Assembly (NCBI RefSeq): GCF_014697575.1 | Contig: NZ_JACJSC010000021.1 | Location: 47,224 to 111,223, forward strand | DNA length: 64,000 nt | Direction: 5' to 3' | Source of the DNA: Planktothrix sp. FACHB-1365 | GTDB lineage: Bacteria; Cyanobacteriota; Cyanobacteriia; Cyanobacteriales; Microcoleaceae | In this document: piece after piece, positions 43,817-52,643 of the stretch | Numbering within the stretch: the stretch's first letter is position 1 | Layout of the letters: each line of letters opens with the position of its first letter | The notes under the pieces: generated by a model | What the model was told of the DNA's origin: nothing | The model's input: only the letters and a program-made list of their open reading frames with translations | Databases searched by the model: none | Program-made: the position numbers and the translations under genes

Positions 43817-44880
43817 CTTTAGATCTTTCATTGATTAACCAGATTGAATCTTTGCGAATTCCTTTAGATAATCCAGAATCTCCTTTAGATTGGAAAGATT
43901 GGTATCATTATATTCTGATTCATCCTGAAACCGGGATGCGAATTCTAGTGAATATCACCCTTATGGGTAGACCCCAACGGGGAGAAATTCAAGTCAGTTT
44001 GATTATTAATAGTCCCAATGCTTTATTACCCCCTTCCCTACAAACAAAGGATTTAATAGCGACCTTTGCTACGACTGTTGCTATTCCTTGGAAAGCTAAT
44101 GATGTTTGTTCTCAACCCTTAGAAATTCAAGCAAAAGGAGTTCATTTACAAATTCAGGGAGAACAATCAAAAATTCAAGTTCAGGACAAGCGATCGCAAC
44201 TTTCTATTGAGTTTCAAACCCAAGTTAAAGCCACTCCTTTATTAGTGACCGAAGATGCTAAATTTGGCAGTGGTTTTATCGGTTGGGGGTTAATTCCTGG
44301 CTTAGAAGTTTTAGGCAAATTCAACATTTGTGAAACTCAATTTAACTTAAATTCTGATTGGTTGTGTTATCACGATCGCAATTTTGGCCGTTTTCGTTGG
44401 GGGGAAGATATCGGTTGGGAATGGTTTGTAATTTTTGCCCAAACCGAAACTAAAATTCCCCTAACCCTAATCTTAGACTGGAGAACAAATAAAACCCATA
44501 CTCAAGGCGGTTTACCTTATATTTTTATTTATCAAAATCATCAGTTAAGTAAAATCTTTTTAGGGGAAACATTACGCCTAAATTGGCAGTGGTCAACGGT
44601 TCCCTATCAACCTTTACGTTTACCCGGAGTTATGGCATCTTTATTTAGCGATCGCGTCTTAAAAATGCCCCAAAGTTTAAAAATTGAAGCTGAAGATGAA
44701 CAGGATCATTTGTTTTTAAATCTTAACTTTGATGCTACCCTAGAATTGATTGTTCCTGATAATCAATCCCGTCAATATACTTTTATTGAAGAACTCTCAG
44801 GGCCCGTTGAAACCCGCCTAAAAATTAACGAAACCCAATTAATAGGTCAAGGATTTGTTTATGCAGAATATGTGCAGTAA
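43813..44880 (+). CDS. CrtC/AttH-like (lipocalin-fold) protein
   Basis: This 355-residue beta-rich protein has signature segments WLCYHDRNFGRFRWGED and IGWEWFVIFAQTETK at about residues 190-225. They resemble the DHNWG and GWDWF motifs of CrtC-type carotenoid hydratases and related AttH or cyclase-like proteins. In CrtC the fold adds water across a terminal isoprene double bond by protonation. Here hydration or cyclisation of a prenyl chain is a reasonable guess. It is coupled to the unrecognised gene upstream and completes the prenyltransferase operon. No signal peptide is seen. Confidence 0.65.
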   Translation: MTLDLSLINQIESLRIPLDNPESPLDWKDWYHYILIHPETGMRILVNITLMGRPQRGEIQVSLIINSPNALLPPSLQTKDLIATFATTVAIPWKANDVCSQPLEIQAKGVHLQIQGEQSKIQVQDKRSQLSIEFQTQVKATPLLVTEDAKFGSGFIGWGLIPGLEVLGKFNICETQFNLNSDWLCYHDRNFGRFRWGEDIGWEWFVIFAQTETKIPLTLILDWRTNKTHTQGGLPYIFIYQNHQLSKIFLGETLRLNWQWSTVPYQPLRLPGVMASLFSDRVLKMPQSLKIEAEDEQDHLFLNLNFDATLELIVPDNQSRQYTFIEELSGPVETRLKINETQLIGQGFVYAEYVQ

Positions 44881-45303
44881 ACGTGTGGAACAGGCATCTT
44901 GCCTGTTAAATCGGGTGTCTGGTTCTAGCTAATATGAAATCCCATTATGAACGCTACAGATGATCCCCCCAACTCCCCTTAAAAAGCAGGTGGTTTTCAT
45001 TTTCTCTCAAAAACCTCTGTGACCTAACCCCCCAACCCCCTTCCCTATTAGGGAAGGGGGAGTAATTAATAATTTTTGATGTTTAATAGTAATAATTAGT
45101 CCCCCTCTCCTTGCAGGAGAGGGGGTTAGGGGGAGAGGTCATACAAATTTTGGGAGAAAATGAAACAGCCCTGGCTTAAAAAGGGGGGAGATGTGCAGCA
45201 TACATTTAAGGATGGAATATAACAATAATATTGTTGATTTCTCAAATCTATTCCCCTAACACCCAATTGAACAGGCAAGATGCCTGTTCCACACGCCCGA
45301 CAC
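44881..45303. repeat. Nested repeat region between isoprenoid genes
   Basis: Three layers are visible. A GTGTGGAACAGGCATCTTGC element occurs at 44883 and in reverse near 45300. Inside it lies a MITE-like repeat (44930-45231) related to 36505-36600. That repeat is in turn split by a 188-base element at 44987-45174. Confidence 0.75.
44987..45174. mobile_element. 188-base MITE with 9-base target duplication
   Basis: The ends are imperfect inverted repeats of about 35 bases (left CAGGTGGTTTTCATTTTCTC, right end complement CCAGGGCTGTTTCATTTTCTC-like). CTTAAAAAG occurs directly on both sides (44978-44986 and 45175-45183), the footprint of a transposition event. Internal GC-rich hairpins are present but no gene. 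Compared with 36505-36600, removing the element and one duplication restores the older repeat. Confidence 0.8.
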
Positions 45304-45306
45304 CTA

Positions 45307-46614
45307 TTAACGCGAATTAAAATAGGTTTCCAGGACATCAACGGCTTTGCAGTTTCCCTGTTCAACTTGGATATAGTTGCTGACTTCAGCCACACGGGTA
45401 GCATAACTTGGATCACCTAATAACATTTTCAGTTCTGCTAAAACCGTAGACGCTTGATAAAGATGGCGGTCTAATGTTCGCCCAACCCCCATTTGTACAA
45501 CTCGCGTTGCATTGTCGGGTTGATCATAATGATAAGGAATGACTAACATCGGATGCCCTGCTCGTAAGGCTTCCGCCGTTGTTCCCATACCCCCATGATG
45601 GACAATAGCCGCGGCGAATGGAAAAATATCGGCATGGGGTGAGTAGTCAATGGCGATGACTCCTGGGGGTAAACCCAAGGCGTTCAATTGGTGTGCCGCT
45701 TTTCCCATCATCAAAACAGCCCGATATCCTAACTTTTGGGCGGCTATCATCCCCTGTTCATAAAAATTCCCTGGAGTTAAAACAGCCGTTGACCCCAAGG
45801 TAAATATAATCGGAGGTGGCCCAGCGTGCAAAAACTCTTGGAGTTCTGGGGATAACCCCGACTCAGAATTTTGACGGTAAAAGGGAAAACCCGTAATTTG
45901 GGTTTGTGGGGGCCAATCAGGTTGGACACTGGCAAAGGTTTGGGAAAATAAACCCAACACCAGAGGTGCAAATTGTCCTTCAAACAAAGGATCAAATCTG
46001 GCTTCTAACCCTAATTCTGCTTGTAATTGTTCCAAAGGCGCACTCCAAAGTCGCATATTGCAGCGAAACAGACGCAGCAAAGAATCCCTAGCCACTACGG
46101 CCATTGCTTTTTCATAGCAAGATTGAGTGCTTTTTTCCGGGGGGACATCATAGGCAGACATCAAAACACTGGGAGATAAAATTGTAGAAACCCAGGGAAT
46201 TCCTGTTTTTTCAGCAACTAAAGAGGCGACTAATGTTAAGGGATGGGTTAAGAGTAAATCTGCTCCTTGTACTGCATTGATTAAGTCAGAATAACTGGTG
46301 CGTAAATAGGGCATTAATAAATAATTGATAATGTATTCCATCCCCCGTTGGGAGTCCATCATCATCGATAAAAATTCTATCTCTCCGGGCTCTTGGGGCA
46401 AACCATTGGGTCTGAGGAGACAAAACTCTATTCCGGCTGTTTCAATGGTTTTTTGATATTGTTCACAGGTGGCAATGCGGGCGGAATACCCTCGATTTTG
46501 CAATTCTTGAGCCAGTGCCATATAGGGATATAAATCCCCCAAAGACCCAAAGGTTGCTAAAACAATTGTTTTTCCTGAACCGTTGGAAGTTTGATGTTTT
46601 AATCGTCTGTCCAT
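45307..46614 (-). CDS. Family 1 glycosyltransferase (UGT/MGT type)
   Basis: The 435-residue GT-B enzyme has TIVLATFGSLGDLYPYMALA at the N terminus, which binds the acceptor. Its C-terminal donor motif is AAIVHHGGMGTTAEALRAGH near residue 340, followed by PYHYDQPDNATRV. Such enzymes move a sugar from a nucleotide donor onto small hydrophobic acceptors such as terpenoids, sterols or carotenoids. It is convergent with the CrtC-like gene, and the repeats separate them. Its position next to the prenyltransferase run suggests glycosylation of that product, but this is not proven. Confidence 0.86.
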   Translation of the reverse strand: MDRRLKHQTSNGSGKTIVLATFGSLGDLYPYMALAQELQNRGYSARIATCEQYQKTIETAGIEFCLLRPNGLPQEPGEIEFLSMMMDSQRGMEYIINYLLMPYLRTSYSDLINAVQGADLLLTHPLTLVASLVAEKTGIPWVSTILSPSVLMSAYDVPPEKSTQSCYEKAMAVVARDSLLRLFRCNMRLWSAPLEQLQAELGLEARFDPLFEGQFAPLVLGLFSQTFASVQPDWPPQTQITGFPFYRQNSESGLSPELQEFLHAGPPPIIFTLGSTAVLTPGNFYEQGMIAAQKLGYRAVLMMGKAAHQLNALGLPPGVIAIDYSPHADIFPFAAAIVHHGGMGTTAEALRAGHPMLVIPYHYDQPDNATRVVQMGVGRTLDRHLYQASTVLAELKMLLGDPSYATRVAEVSNYIQVEQGNCKAVDVLETYFNSR

Positions 46615-46730
46615 TAGATTACAGTTATAAATATCTGATTTTTAATCGCACTCAGAAGCCGAGTTTCTGAATCATAATCTCTTAGATAACAACTAGAAAC
46701 CCGGTTTCTCAAGTCCTGAAACGATTAATT

Positions 46731-48080
46731 TTAAACGGTACAAATTTGGCTTAAGGTTGCGACAAAATTCGGATAAGAAATTCCGGCTGCTTCTGCTCGG
46801 TGAATGGTGGTTTTTCCTTGAGCCGTTAAACCAGCGATCGCTAAACTCATGGCAATTCGATGATCCGTATCGCTATCAACTTCTGTTCCCGTTAACGGGA
46901 AACCTCCGGTAATTTCTAAGCCGTCGGAACGTTCAGTAATCTTCGCCCCCAGTTGGCTCATTTGAGTTGCCATTACGGTAATGCGATCGCTTTCTTTTAC
47001 CCGTAATTCTTCTGCATCTTTAATAATCGTTTTCCCTTCTGCAAATGCCGCAGCCACCGCTAAAATCGGGATTTCATCAATTAATCTAGGAATAATATCC
47101 CCGCCAATTTCACAAGCTTTTAACGTACTATATTTAACTCGAATATCCGCCACAGGTTCCCCCGCCACAACCCGTTGATTTTCTAATTCTAAATTCGCCC
47201 CCATTTTTTCTAAGGCTTCTAATATTCCTGTGCGAGTGGGGTTGACTCCAACATTTTCTACTACTAATTCTGACCCTGGAACAATTGCCGCCGCCACTAA
47301 CCAAAACGCCGCCGAACTAATATCCCCCGGAACGACAACGTGCTGACCGTGCAGTTCTGCTGGCCCATTAACAATTACACTAAAAGTATCAGGTTCAACG
47401 GTTAAATTAGCCCCAAAAGCTCTTAACATTCGTTCACTATGATCCCGTGAAAGAGCGGGTTCTGTTACTATTGTTTCTCCTTCCGTCATTAACGCAGCTA
47501 ATAGAATACAGGATTTCACCTGCGCCGAAGCAATGGGGGAAAAATAATGAATGGGACGTAAAGCTTGACCTTGAACCGCTAAAGGTGCGTAAGACCCCCC
47601 TTGACGACCCCAAATATTAGCTCCCATTTGTTGTAAGGGTTTGGTAACACGGGACATGGGACGACGAACTAAGGAACTATCCCCGGTAACAGTAAAAAAT
47701 TTTCCAGGGTGGGAAGCGAGAATTCCTAACATTAACCGTAGGGTTGTACCGGAATTTCCCGCATCTAAAACTTCAGTGGGTTCTTGAAGATTACCCAGTC
47801 CAATACCTTTGACTTCTACCCGTTCTGAATTTAACTCCGAAATTTCCGCCCCTAAGCAAGTAAAACATTGGGCGGTACTGCGGGGGTCTGCTCCTAACAA
47901 TAAGCCTTCAATGGTGGTGACACCCTTTGCTAACGCCCCTAACATTAAGGCTCGATGGGAAATGGACTTATCCCCAGGAATGCGAATTCGTCCTTGTAAC
48001 GATAAGCCCGATTTTGGGGGTTGTATTGTTAATATTTGCTCAGTTTCTGTATTTTCAGTTGTTACGATAGTCCCTTGCAT
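46731..48080 (-). CDS. aroA: 3-phosphoshikimate 1-carboxyvinyltransferase (EPSP synthase)
   Basis: This is the sixth enzyme of the shikimate pathway; it joins shikimate-3-phosphate and PEP. Key segments are [18 protein letters not shown] (residues about 38-55, with the substrate Lys and Ser), [18 protein letters not shown] near 103, the [11 protein letters not shown] region, and [20 protein letters not shown] near 357. The length of 449 residues is normal. An N-terminal extension of about 28 residues precedes the first repeat. Residues GNSGTTLR are of the class II-like pattern seen in many cyanobacteria. Confidence 0.95.
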   Translation of the reverse strand: MQGTIVTTENTETEQILTIQPPKSGLSLQGRIRIPGDKSISHRALMLGALAKGVTTIEGLLLGADPRSTAQCFTCLGAEISELNSERVEVKGIGLGNLQEPTEVLDAGNSGTTLRLMLGILASHPGKFFTVTGDSSLVRRPMSRVTKPLQQMGANIWGRQGGSYAPLAVQGQALRPIHYFSPIASAQVKSCILLAALMTEGETIVTEPALSRDHSERMLRAFGANLTVEPDTFSVIVNGPAELHGQHVVVPGDISSAAFWLVAAAIVPGSELVVENVGVNPTRTGILEALEKMGANLELENQRVVAGEPVADIRVKYSTLKACEIGGDIIPRLIDEIPILAVAAAFAEGKTIIKDAEELRVKESDRITVMATQMSQLGAKITERSDGLEITGGFPLTGTEVDSDTDHRIAMSLAIAGLTAQGKTTIHRAEAAGISYPNFVATLSQICTV

Positions 48081-48184
48081 TTTATGATTTGAGATAAGGT
48101 AAGGATTGCCTTAGTTATCCTACCGCTTTCTCGACTCTAACCCAATTAGAAACATCGAGAATTTTATCCTATATGAGATGACTT

Positions 48185-48670
48185 ATGTTAACACACTATC
48201 GTGTGCCCGTGAGTCTGTCGTTAGTATCGATAGACTTGCCTATTCGTTCTTTAGTGGAAGGATCGGCAACCCTGTATCAAAAGGATCGAGACCAGTTTCA
48301 TTTATTGTTACATGAACCTGCATTAGCGGAATGGGAGTCTGATTCTTTTCCGCCAAAGAGGATTCTTCCGGCCCAAAAACCCCGTCTATTGTGGTTAGAG
48401 GTTTCTCCCTATCGGGCTGTTATGACCATGCAGGGTCAGGGAAAATACAGTTATCGTCACCTCTGGCAACAGGGAATGTATGGCTTAAGTCGATATTATC
48501 TACAAACGGATTTACAAGCAATGGCAAGTCAACTTCGTCTGCGGAATTTTACCCGTCAGTTAGAGTTAGTCGGGCATCCTCTACCGGAATATATGCGTTT
48601 AGAATACGAACTTTGGTCAGAAAATGTACAAATGGGTCGTTATGTTTTAAGTTTAGAAATTCATCATTAG
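48185..48670 (+). CDS. Hypothetical protein (161 aa), probably conserved in cyanobacteria
   Basis: This 161-residue protein has no motif I recognise. It looks soluble, with strands in the first half (RVPVSLSLVSIDLPIRSLVE) and an aromatic, basic middle (YSYRHLWQQGMYGLSRYYLQ). Good coding character and its ATG after a GA-rich leader support it. It is divergent from aroA, with about 100 bases between the starts. Confidence 0.6.
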   Translation: MLTHYRVPVSLSLVSIDLPIRSLVEGSATLYQKDRDQFHLLLHEPALAEWESDSFPPKRILPAQKPRLLWLEVSPYRAVMTMQGQGKYSYRHLWQQGMYGLSRYYLQTDLQAMASQLRLRNFTRQLELVGHPLPEYMRLEYELWSENVQMGRYVLSLEIHH

Positions 48671-48671
48671 G

Positions 48672-48696
48672 GGGTTTCGGGTTTCGGGTTTCGGGT
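48672..48696. repeat. Heptanucleotide tandem repeat (GGGTTTC)n
   Basis: About three and a half copies of GGGTTTC begin right after the preceding gene's stop. The repeat then drifts into GGTGTCAGGTTTC, a degenerate continuation. Confidence 0.85.
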
Positions 48697-48724
48697 GTCA
48701 GGTTTCGGATGCTGGAGAACGAGT

Positions 48725-48762
48725 CCCCTGTAGAGACGTTGCATGCAACGTCTCTACAGGGG
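48725..48762. repeat. 38-base perfect palindrome
   Basis: Two 19-base arms (CCCCTGTAGAGACGTTGCA and its complement) meet without a loop. A related shorter inverted repeat built on GTAGAGA/TCTCTAC is at 57391-57424, so this is a dispersed family. A reversed piece of the 36505 MITE follows directly. Confidence 0.85.
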
Positions 48763-48879
48763 GGGATTTGTAGCATTCTTTTCGGAATTTCATATTAGTT
48801 TTACTTCAGCTAAAGTTGGTCAAATTTTCAAATATTAATTATTTTCTTTTTCCTCATTATTCTACAAATACATCAAGAT

Positions 48880-49119
48880 TTGCCATATTACTTGGTTGAT
48901 GAAAAACTATGGGAAGCCATTAAAGATATTATTATTGAAGAGTCAGGCAAAAAGTTTGATGAGTTAAATAACCCTGGTAATTCAAAAGGCAAAAAATCTC
49001 AATCTTCTGAAGATAATAGTAGGAATCAACTTCGTCAAGTCTATGATGATTATATTAAACACTTAGCTATATTAGAGAGTTGGTATGACAAAAAAATGTT
49101 AATACTAGAGGCTTCTTAG
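48880..49119 (+). CDS. Possible small protein or gene fragment
   Basis: A 79-codon frame begins at TTG 48880 (PYYLVDEKLWEAIKDIIIEE) and shows reasonable acidic-helical protein character. It has no good start or ribosome site. It is unlike anything I know. It may be the end of an older gene; the neighbourhood up to 49570 holds other decayed material. Confidence 0.3.
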   Translation: MPYYLVDEKLWEAIKDIIIEESGKKFDELNNPGNSKGKKSQSSEDNSRNQLRQVYDDYIKHLAILESWYDKKMLILEAS

Positions 49120-49309
49120 TCGATATAGCATTTCCCAATAGGTTGTAATATTTGATTGTAGGGGTTGGGTTTTCCAACCCTCTAGGTAAGCTATTGAATG
49201 AGGGCTTGATTCAGTAGGCTAGACGGATGAAGCGATCAGATTCTCCGCTTATTAATTCTCTGTTTAAAGCTTAATTTGCCAGAAAAATAACGGACTCAAC
49301 TTCTGAGTA

Positions 49310-49570
49310 TTGGGGATGATCCGATATAATAACTTTCAAGTTTTTTCATCTACTTCTGCCAGTGAATTATTCAGTGTGAGTTGGAGTCCCGACACCCAAA
49401 CCATCGCTTCTGGGAGTGATGACAACACTATCAAGTTGTGGTCTTTTGATTTAGATCAATTAATGGTATCGGCTTGTGAGTGGATGAAGGATTATCTGGA
49501 GAATAGTTCAAGTGTCAGTGAAGAGGACAGATGTTTGTGTGAGGGGGTGAGAGTGAATCCGCAACCGTGA
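49310..49570 (+). pseudogene. C-terminal remnant of a WD40 protein
   Basis: The frame includes SVSWSPDTQTIASGSDDNTI, KLWSFDLDQLMVSACEWMKD, YLENSSSVSEEDRCLCEGV. These are the final WD40 blade and the typical tail of large cyanobacterial NACHT- or NB-ARC-WD40 proteins. Only one blade remains and the upstream 190 bases carry no further repeats, so the parent gene has been deleted. Confidence 0.8.
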
Positions 49571-49672
49571 GAAATTAAGTGATAGTCAGTCTCAATCCGT
49601 TGTCTAAATGTATTAAAATCCAATTCATCGTTAGATAAAGTTTTAAGTTTAATCAATCAGGAGAATTTCCAA

Positions 49673-50428
49673 ATGATCGGAGGAACACAAGGGGCGGTGA
49701 TGGAATCTATTGCACCCCCTAATCTGATGTTACAGGTGTCTGGAGTCAATGTTTATTATGGGGAAAGCCATATTTTACGCGATGTGGATTTAAGCGTTGC
49801 ACCTGGAGAAATGGTGTGTTTAATTGGACGGAATGGTGTGGGCAAAACCACCCTTTTAAAAAGTATTATGGGGTTACTCAAACCTAAAACAGGGGAGATT
49901 TATTTTCAAGGTAAACCCCTGAATAAAGTTTCAACGGATAAACGGGCTAGATTAGGGATTGGTTATGTTCCCCAAGGGCGGGAAGTGATTCCCCGTGTCA
50001 CGGTGAAAGAAAATCTATTATTAGGGTTAGAAGCATTACCCGAAGGACGAAAAGGAAAACCTGAAATTCCAGAAGAAATTTTTGAGTTATTTCCCGTTTT
50101 AAAAACCATGTTATCTCGGATGGGAGGAGATTTAAGCGGCGGACAACAACAACAGTTAGCCATTGCAAGGGCGTTAATGGGAAGACCCCAATTATTAGTG
50201 TTAGATGAACCCACTGAAGGGATTCAACCCTCGATTATTTTAGAAATTGAAGCCGCAGTTCGACATATTATCGAAACAACGGGAATTTCGGTTTTATTAG
50301 TGGAACAACACTTACATTTTGTCCGCCAAGCTGACCGTTATTATGCCATGCAAAAAGGCGGAATTGTCGCTTCGGGTGCTACAAAAGATTTAAGTCAAGA
50401 AGTGATTCAGCAATTTTTAGCTGTGTAA
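49673..50428 (+). CDS. urtE: Branched-chain/urea-type ABC transporter ATPase (UrtE-like)
   Basis: The 251-residue ATPase has Walker A GRNGVGKT (residues 52-59), the Q-loop region GYVPQGREVIPRVTVKENLL, the signature LSGGQQQQLAIARALMG near 154 and LVLDEPTEGIQPSI. VNVYYGESHILRDVDLSVAP strongly resembles UrtE of the urea transporter, and LivF of branched-chain amino acid systems is the alternative. No urtABCD genes are next to it, so it is split from its partners or serves a different permease. The ATG at 49673 has a ribosome site (AGGAGAA); an ATG ten codons on is possible. Confidence 0.8.
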   Translation: MIGGTQGAVMESIAPPNLMLQVSGVNVYYGESHILRDVDLSVAPGEMVCLIGRNGVGKTTLLKSIMGLLKPKTGEIYFQGKPLNKVSTDKRARLGIGYVPQGREVIPRVTVKENLLLGLEALPEGRKGKPEIPEEIFELFPVLKTMLSRMGGDLSGGQQQQLAIARALMGRPQLLVLDEPTEGIQPSIILEIEAAVRHIIETTGISVLLVEQHLHFVRQADRYYAMQKGGIVASGATKDLSQEVIQQFLAV

Positions 50429-50436
50429 ATGTTGAC

Positions 50437-50515
50437 TATATAGCAAGTCTAAATCAGTTGTACATCAGACTTAAAATCTAATTCCTCGTAGGGGCGAGGC
50501 GCGCCTCGCCCCTAC
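50437..50515. repeat. Intergenic repeat with 28-base perfect palindrome, copy B
   Basis: The same ATAGCAAGTCTAAATCAGTT start and the same 28-base palindrome (50488-50515) as copy A at 22591-22663. It lies within ten bases of the urtE stop. A partial relative without the palindrome is at 49595-49635. Confidence 0.88.
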
Positions 50516-50578
50516 TATAATCCTTAAAATTTGTTTAATTTCCCAAAAGTTACAGAAGAGGGATTATGTTTATTGTTG

Positions 50579-50899
50579 TTAATTATTTCTGCGGATAGCT
50601 GCCTCAATTTCTTCTGGATGAGTATCAGCATAAATCCAAGCATTGACTAAATTTTCTGCTTTCAAATGAGGAAAATCTTGTAAGATTCGAGCATCAGAAG
50701 CACCATTTCGGCGATAATTGATCAATGACCAAACAGGGATACGAGTGTTAGCAATTCTAGCATCCCCACCGCACACCCCAGGAGTTTTTTCAATTCCTTG
50801 CCAAACATTACTTAAACTTTGGACTAGCAATTGAATAGCCTGTGCTTTTTCCGCTAGACTTAAGGCCAGCAGTTGAGGTTCTAAGTCTTTTAGAGTCAT
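50579..50899 (-). CDS. DUF433 family protein (orphan antitoxin)
   Basis: The 106-residue protein has the DUF433 core near residues 38-95: KTPGVCGGDARIANTRIPVW, then SLINYRRNGASDARILQDFP and ENLVNAWIYADTHPEEIEAA. This is the winged-helix type found beside DUF5615 toxins, but no toxin gene follows. The first 35 residues (LEPQLLALSLAEKAQAIQLL) are a separate helix pair. Confidence 0.82.
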   Translation of the reverse strand: MTLKDLEPQLLALSLAEKAQAIQLLVQSLSNVWQGIEKTPGVCGGDARIANTRIPVWSLINYRRNGASDARILQDFPHLKAENLVNAWIYADTHPEEIEAAIRRNN

Positions 50900-51018
50900 G
50901 TTACTGCCTCCTTTATAATTAGGGTGGATCTAGTTAAGAGTTTAACATCTAGCTTTCCAAATTCCCGTTTTAGTCTGGGTTTTTCCATAAATATCTGTTT
51001 AATTTGTAGTTACAGAAC

Positions 51019-51666
51019 ATGAGTCAATTATCAGCAATCAACCTCGGTCGTAAAATTAACTCTCGATGGGTTTGGCGAGGGGTTAATTTGGCTTTATCCC
51101 CTGGCGTTTCTTTAGGTTTAGTCGGGGCGACAGGAACCGGAAAAACACTCTTATTAAGGACATTAGCGGGGTTAGATCCTGTTGATGAAGGTGAAATTAA
51201 ACTGGGAAATCGCCCTTTAAACCAATGTTATATGCCTGAATATCGTTCTTTTGTGATTTATCTGCATCAACGTCCTATTCTATTAGAAGGAACTGTCGAA
51301 ACCAACTTAAAAAGCGTTTATACCCTATCCGTTCATCGACAAAAATCTTATAATTATCAACGGGTAGATAATTGGCTTTTAGATATCGGGCGATCGCCTA
51401 ATTTTCTCCAACAATCTGCTCAAAATTTGTCGGGGGGTGAAACTCAACTGGTTGCTTTAATTCGCGCCTTACAACTTGATCCGTTAGTGTTATTATTAGA
51501 TGAACCAACGGCATCTTTAGACCCCAGAACAACTGAACAAGTCGAGTCCTTAATTCAACGCTGGTTAACTGAAAACCCTGAACGCGCTTGTATTTGGACA
51601 AGCCATGATTCTAAACAATTGCATCGAGTAACTCAAGTTCAACAAGAATTATTTCCTGCCCATTAA
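51019..51666 (+). CDS. ABC transporter ATPase, FetA-like
   Basis: The 215-residue ATPase has Walker A GATGTGKT (residues 36-43), LHQRPILLEGTVETNL as Q-loop, LSGGETQLVALIRALQ as signature and LLLDEPTASLDPRT. The permease of the UPF0014/FetB type is 21 bases downstream, so the pair forms a transporter like E. coli FetAB, linked to iron export and oxidative stress. That substrate is taken from the family. Confidence 0.85.
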   Translation: MSQLSAINLGRKINSRWVWRGVNLALSPGVSLGLVGATGTGKTLLLRTLAGLDPVDEGEIKLGNRPLNQCYMPEYRSFVIYLHQRPILLEGTVETNLKSVYTLSVHRQKSYNYQRVDNWLLDIGRSPNFLQQSAQNLSGGETQLVALIRALQLDPLVLLLDEPTASLDPRTTEQVESLIQRWLTENPERACIWTSHDSKQLHRVTQVQQELFPAH

Positions 51667-51687
51667 TTATATCAAATTTACCTAAAA

Positions 51688-52494
51688 ATGTCTAGTTCTT
51701 ATATTCCAATTAGTTTAGAACAATTAGCCTTATCGGTTTTATTTATTCTGATTAATATTGTCCTATCGTTAGGACTGCGATTAGGTCTAGCGCGAACCTT
51801 AGTGATTGCTAGTGTGCGAATGGTGGTGCAGTTATTATTAATTGGATATGTCTTAAATTGGTTGTTTACCTTATCCCATCCTGTCCCGATTATTGTCTTA
51901 GCAATGGTGATGACCACTATCGCCGGAATTTCCAGTGTAAATCGTACCTCTCGTAGATTTGCCGGAATTTATTGGCGAAGTTTATTATCGGTTTTTATTT
52001 CCTCATTTTTGATTACTAATTTAACAACCTTTGGCATTATTCAAGTTCAACCTTGGTATGATCCGCAATACTTTATTCCCCTCTTAGGAATGGTATTAGG
52101 AAATACCTTGACAGGAATTTCTTTAGGATTAGATCGATTCATGGAATCTTTAGTTAATCAACGTCAAAAAATTGAAACTTTATTAGCATTAGGCGCAACT
52201 CGTTGGGAAGCAACCCATGAAGAAGTTCAAGCGGCGGTTAGAACTGGAATGATCCCGATGATTAATTCAATGATGGTAATGGGAATTGTCAGTTTACCGG
52301 GTATGATGACGGGGCAAATTTTAGCAGGAGCAAGTCCATTAGATGCAGTACGATATCAGATTATTATTATCTTTGCGATCGCCTCAGCAACAGCATTAGG
52401 AACCTTGGGAGTTGTGTTATTAGCATGGCTTTCTCTGCTAAATTCTTCTCATCAAATTTGTTTAGATCGCTTAATCAAGCAAGACATTTACTGA
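51688..52494 (+). CDS. ABC transporter permease, FetB-like (UPF0014)
   Basis: The 268-residue membrane protein has about seven hydrophobic segments, including LALSVLFILINIVLSLGLRL, VRMVVQLLLIGYVLNWLF and YQIIIIFAIASATALGTLGV. The family hallmark near residue 165-215 is present (ETLLALGATRWEATHEEVQA and MIPMINSMMVMGIVSLPGMM). It pairs with the FetA-like ATPase. The cyanobacterial version could handle iron or another metal. Confidence 0.87.
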   Translation: MSSSYIPISLEQLALSVLFILINIVLSLGLRLGLARTLVIASVRMVVQLLLIGYVLNWLFTLSHPVPIIVLAMVMTTIAGISSVNRTSRRFAGIYWRSLLSVFISSFLITNLTTFGIIQVQPWYDPQYFIPLLGMVLGNTLTGISLGLDRFMESLVNQRQKIETLLALGATRWEATHEEVQAAVRTGMIPMINSMMVMGIVSLPGMMTGQILAGASPLDAVRYQIIIIFAIASATALGTLGVVLLAWLSLLNSSHQICLDRLIKQDIY

Positions 52495-52643
52495 TTCAAT
52501 CTATGCCTTTAGATAGATTTATTGTATTGAATTATTTTCTCATTTATATCCAATGATAGAGGGAAAATAGCTTTATCTATTATTAGATATAATGAAAGTT
52601 TTTACATTTTGTAAAACCTTGCAACCCTATCTTAGGAATCATT

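Noticed and set aside
45126..45416. Open frame on the minus strand covering the nested repeats
   Set aside because: Its translation is made of repeat DNA and the antisense or shifted end of the glycosyltransferase; the CTSPPFL-type peptide recurs wherever the MITE occurs.
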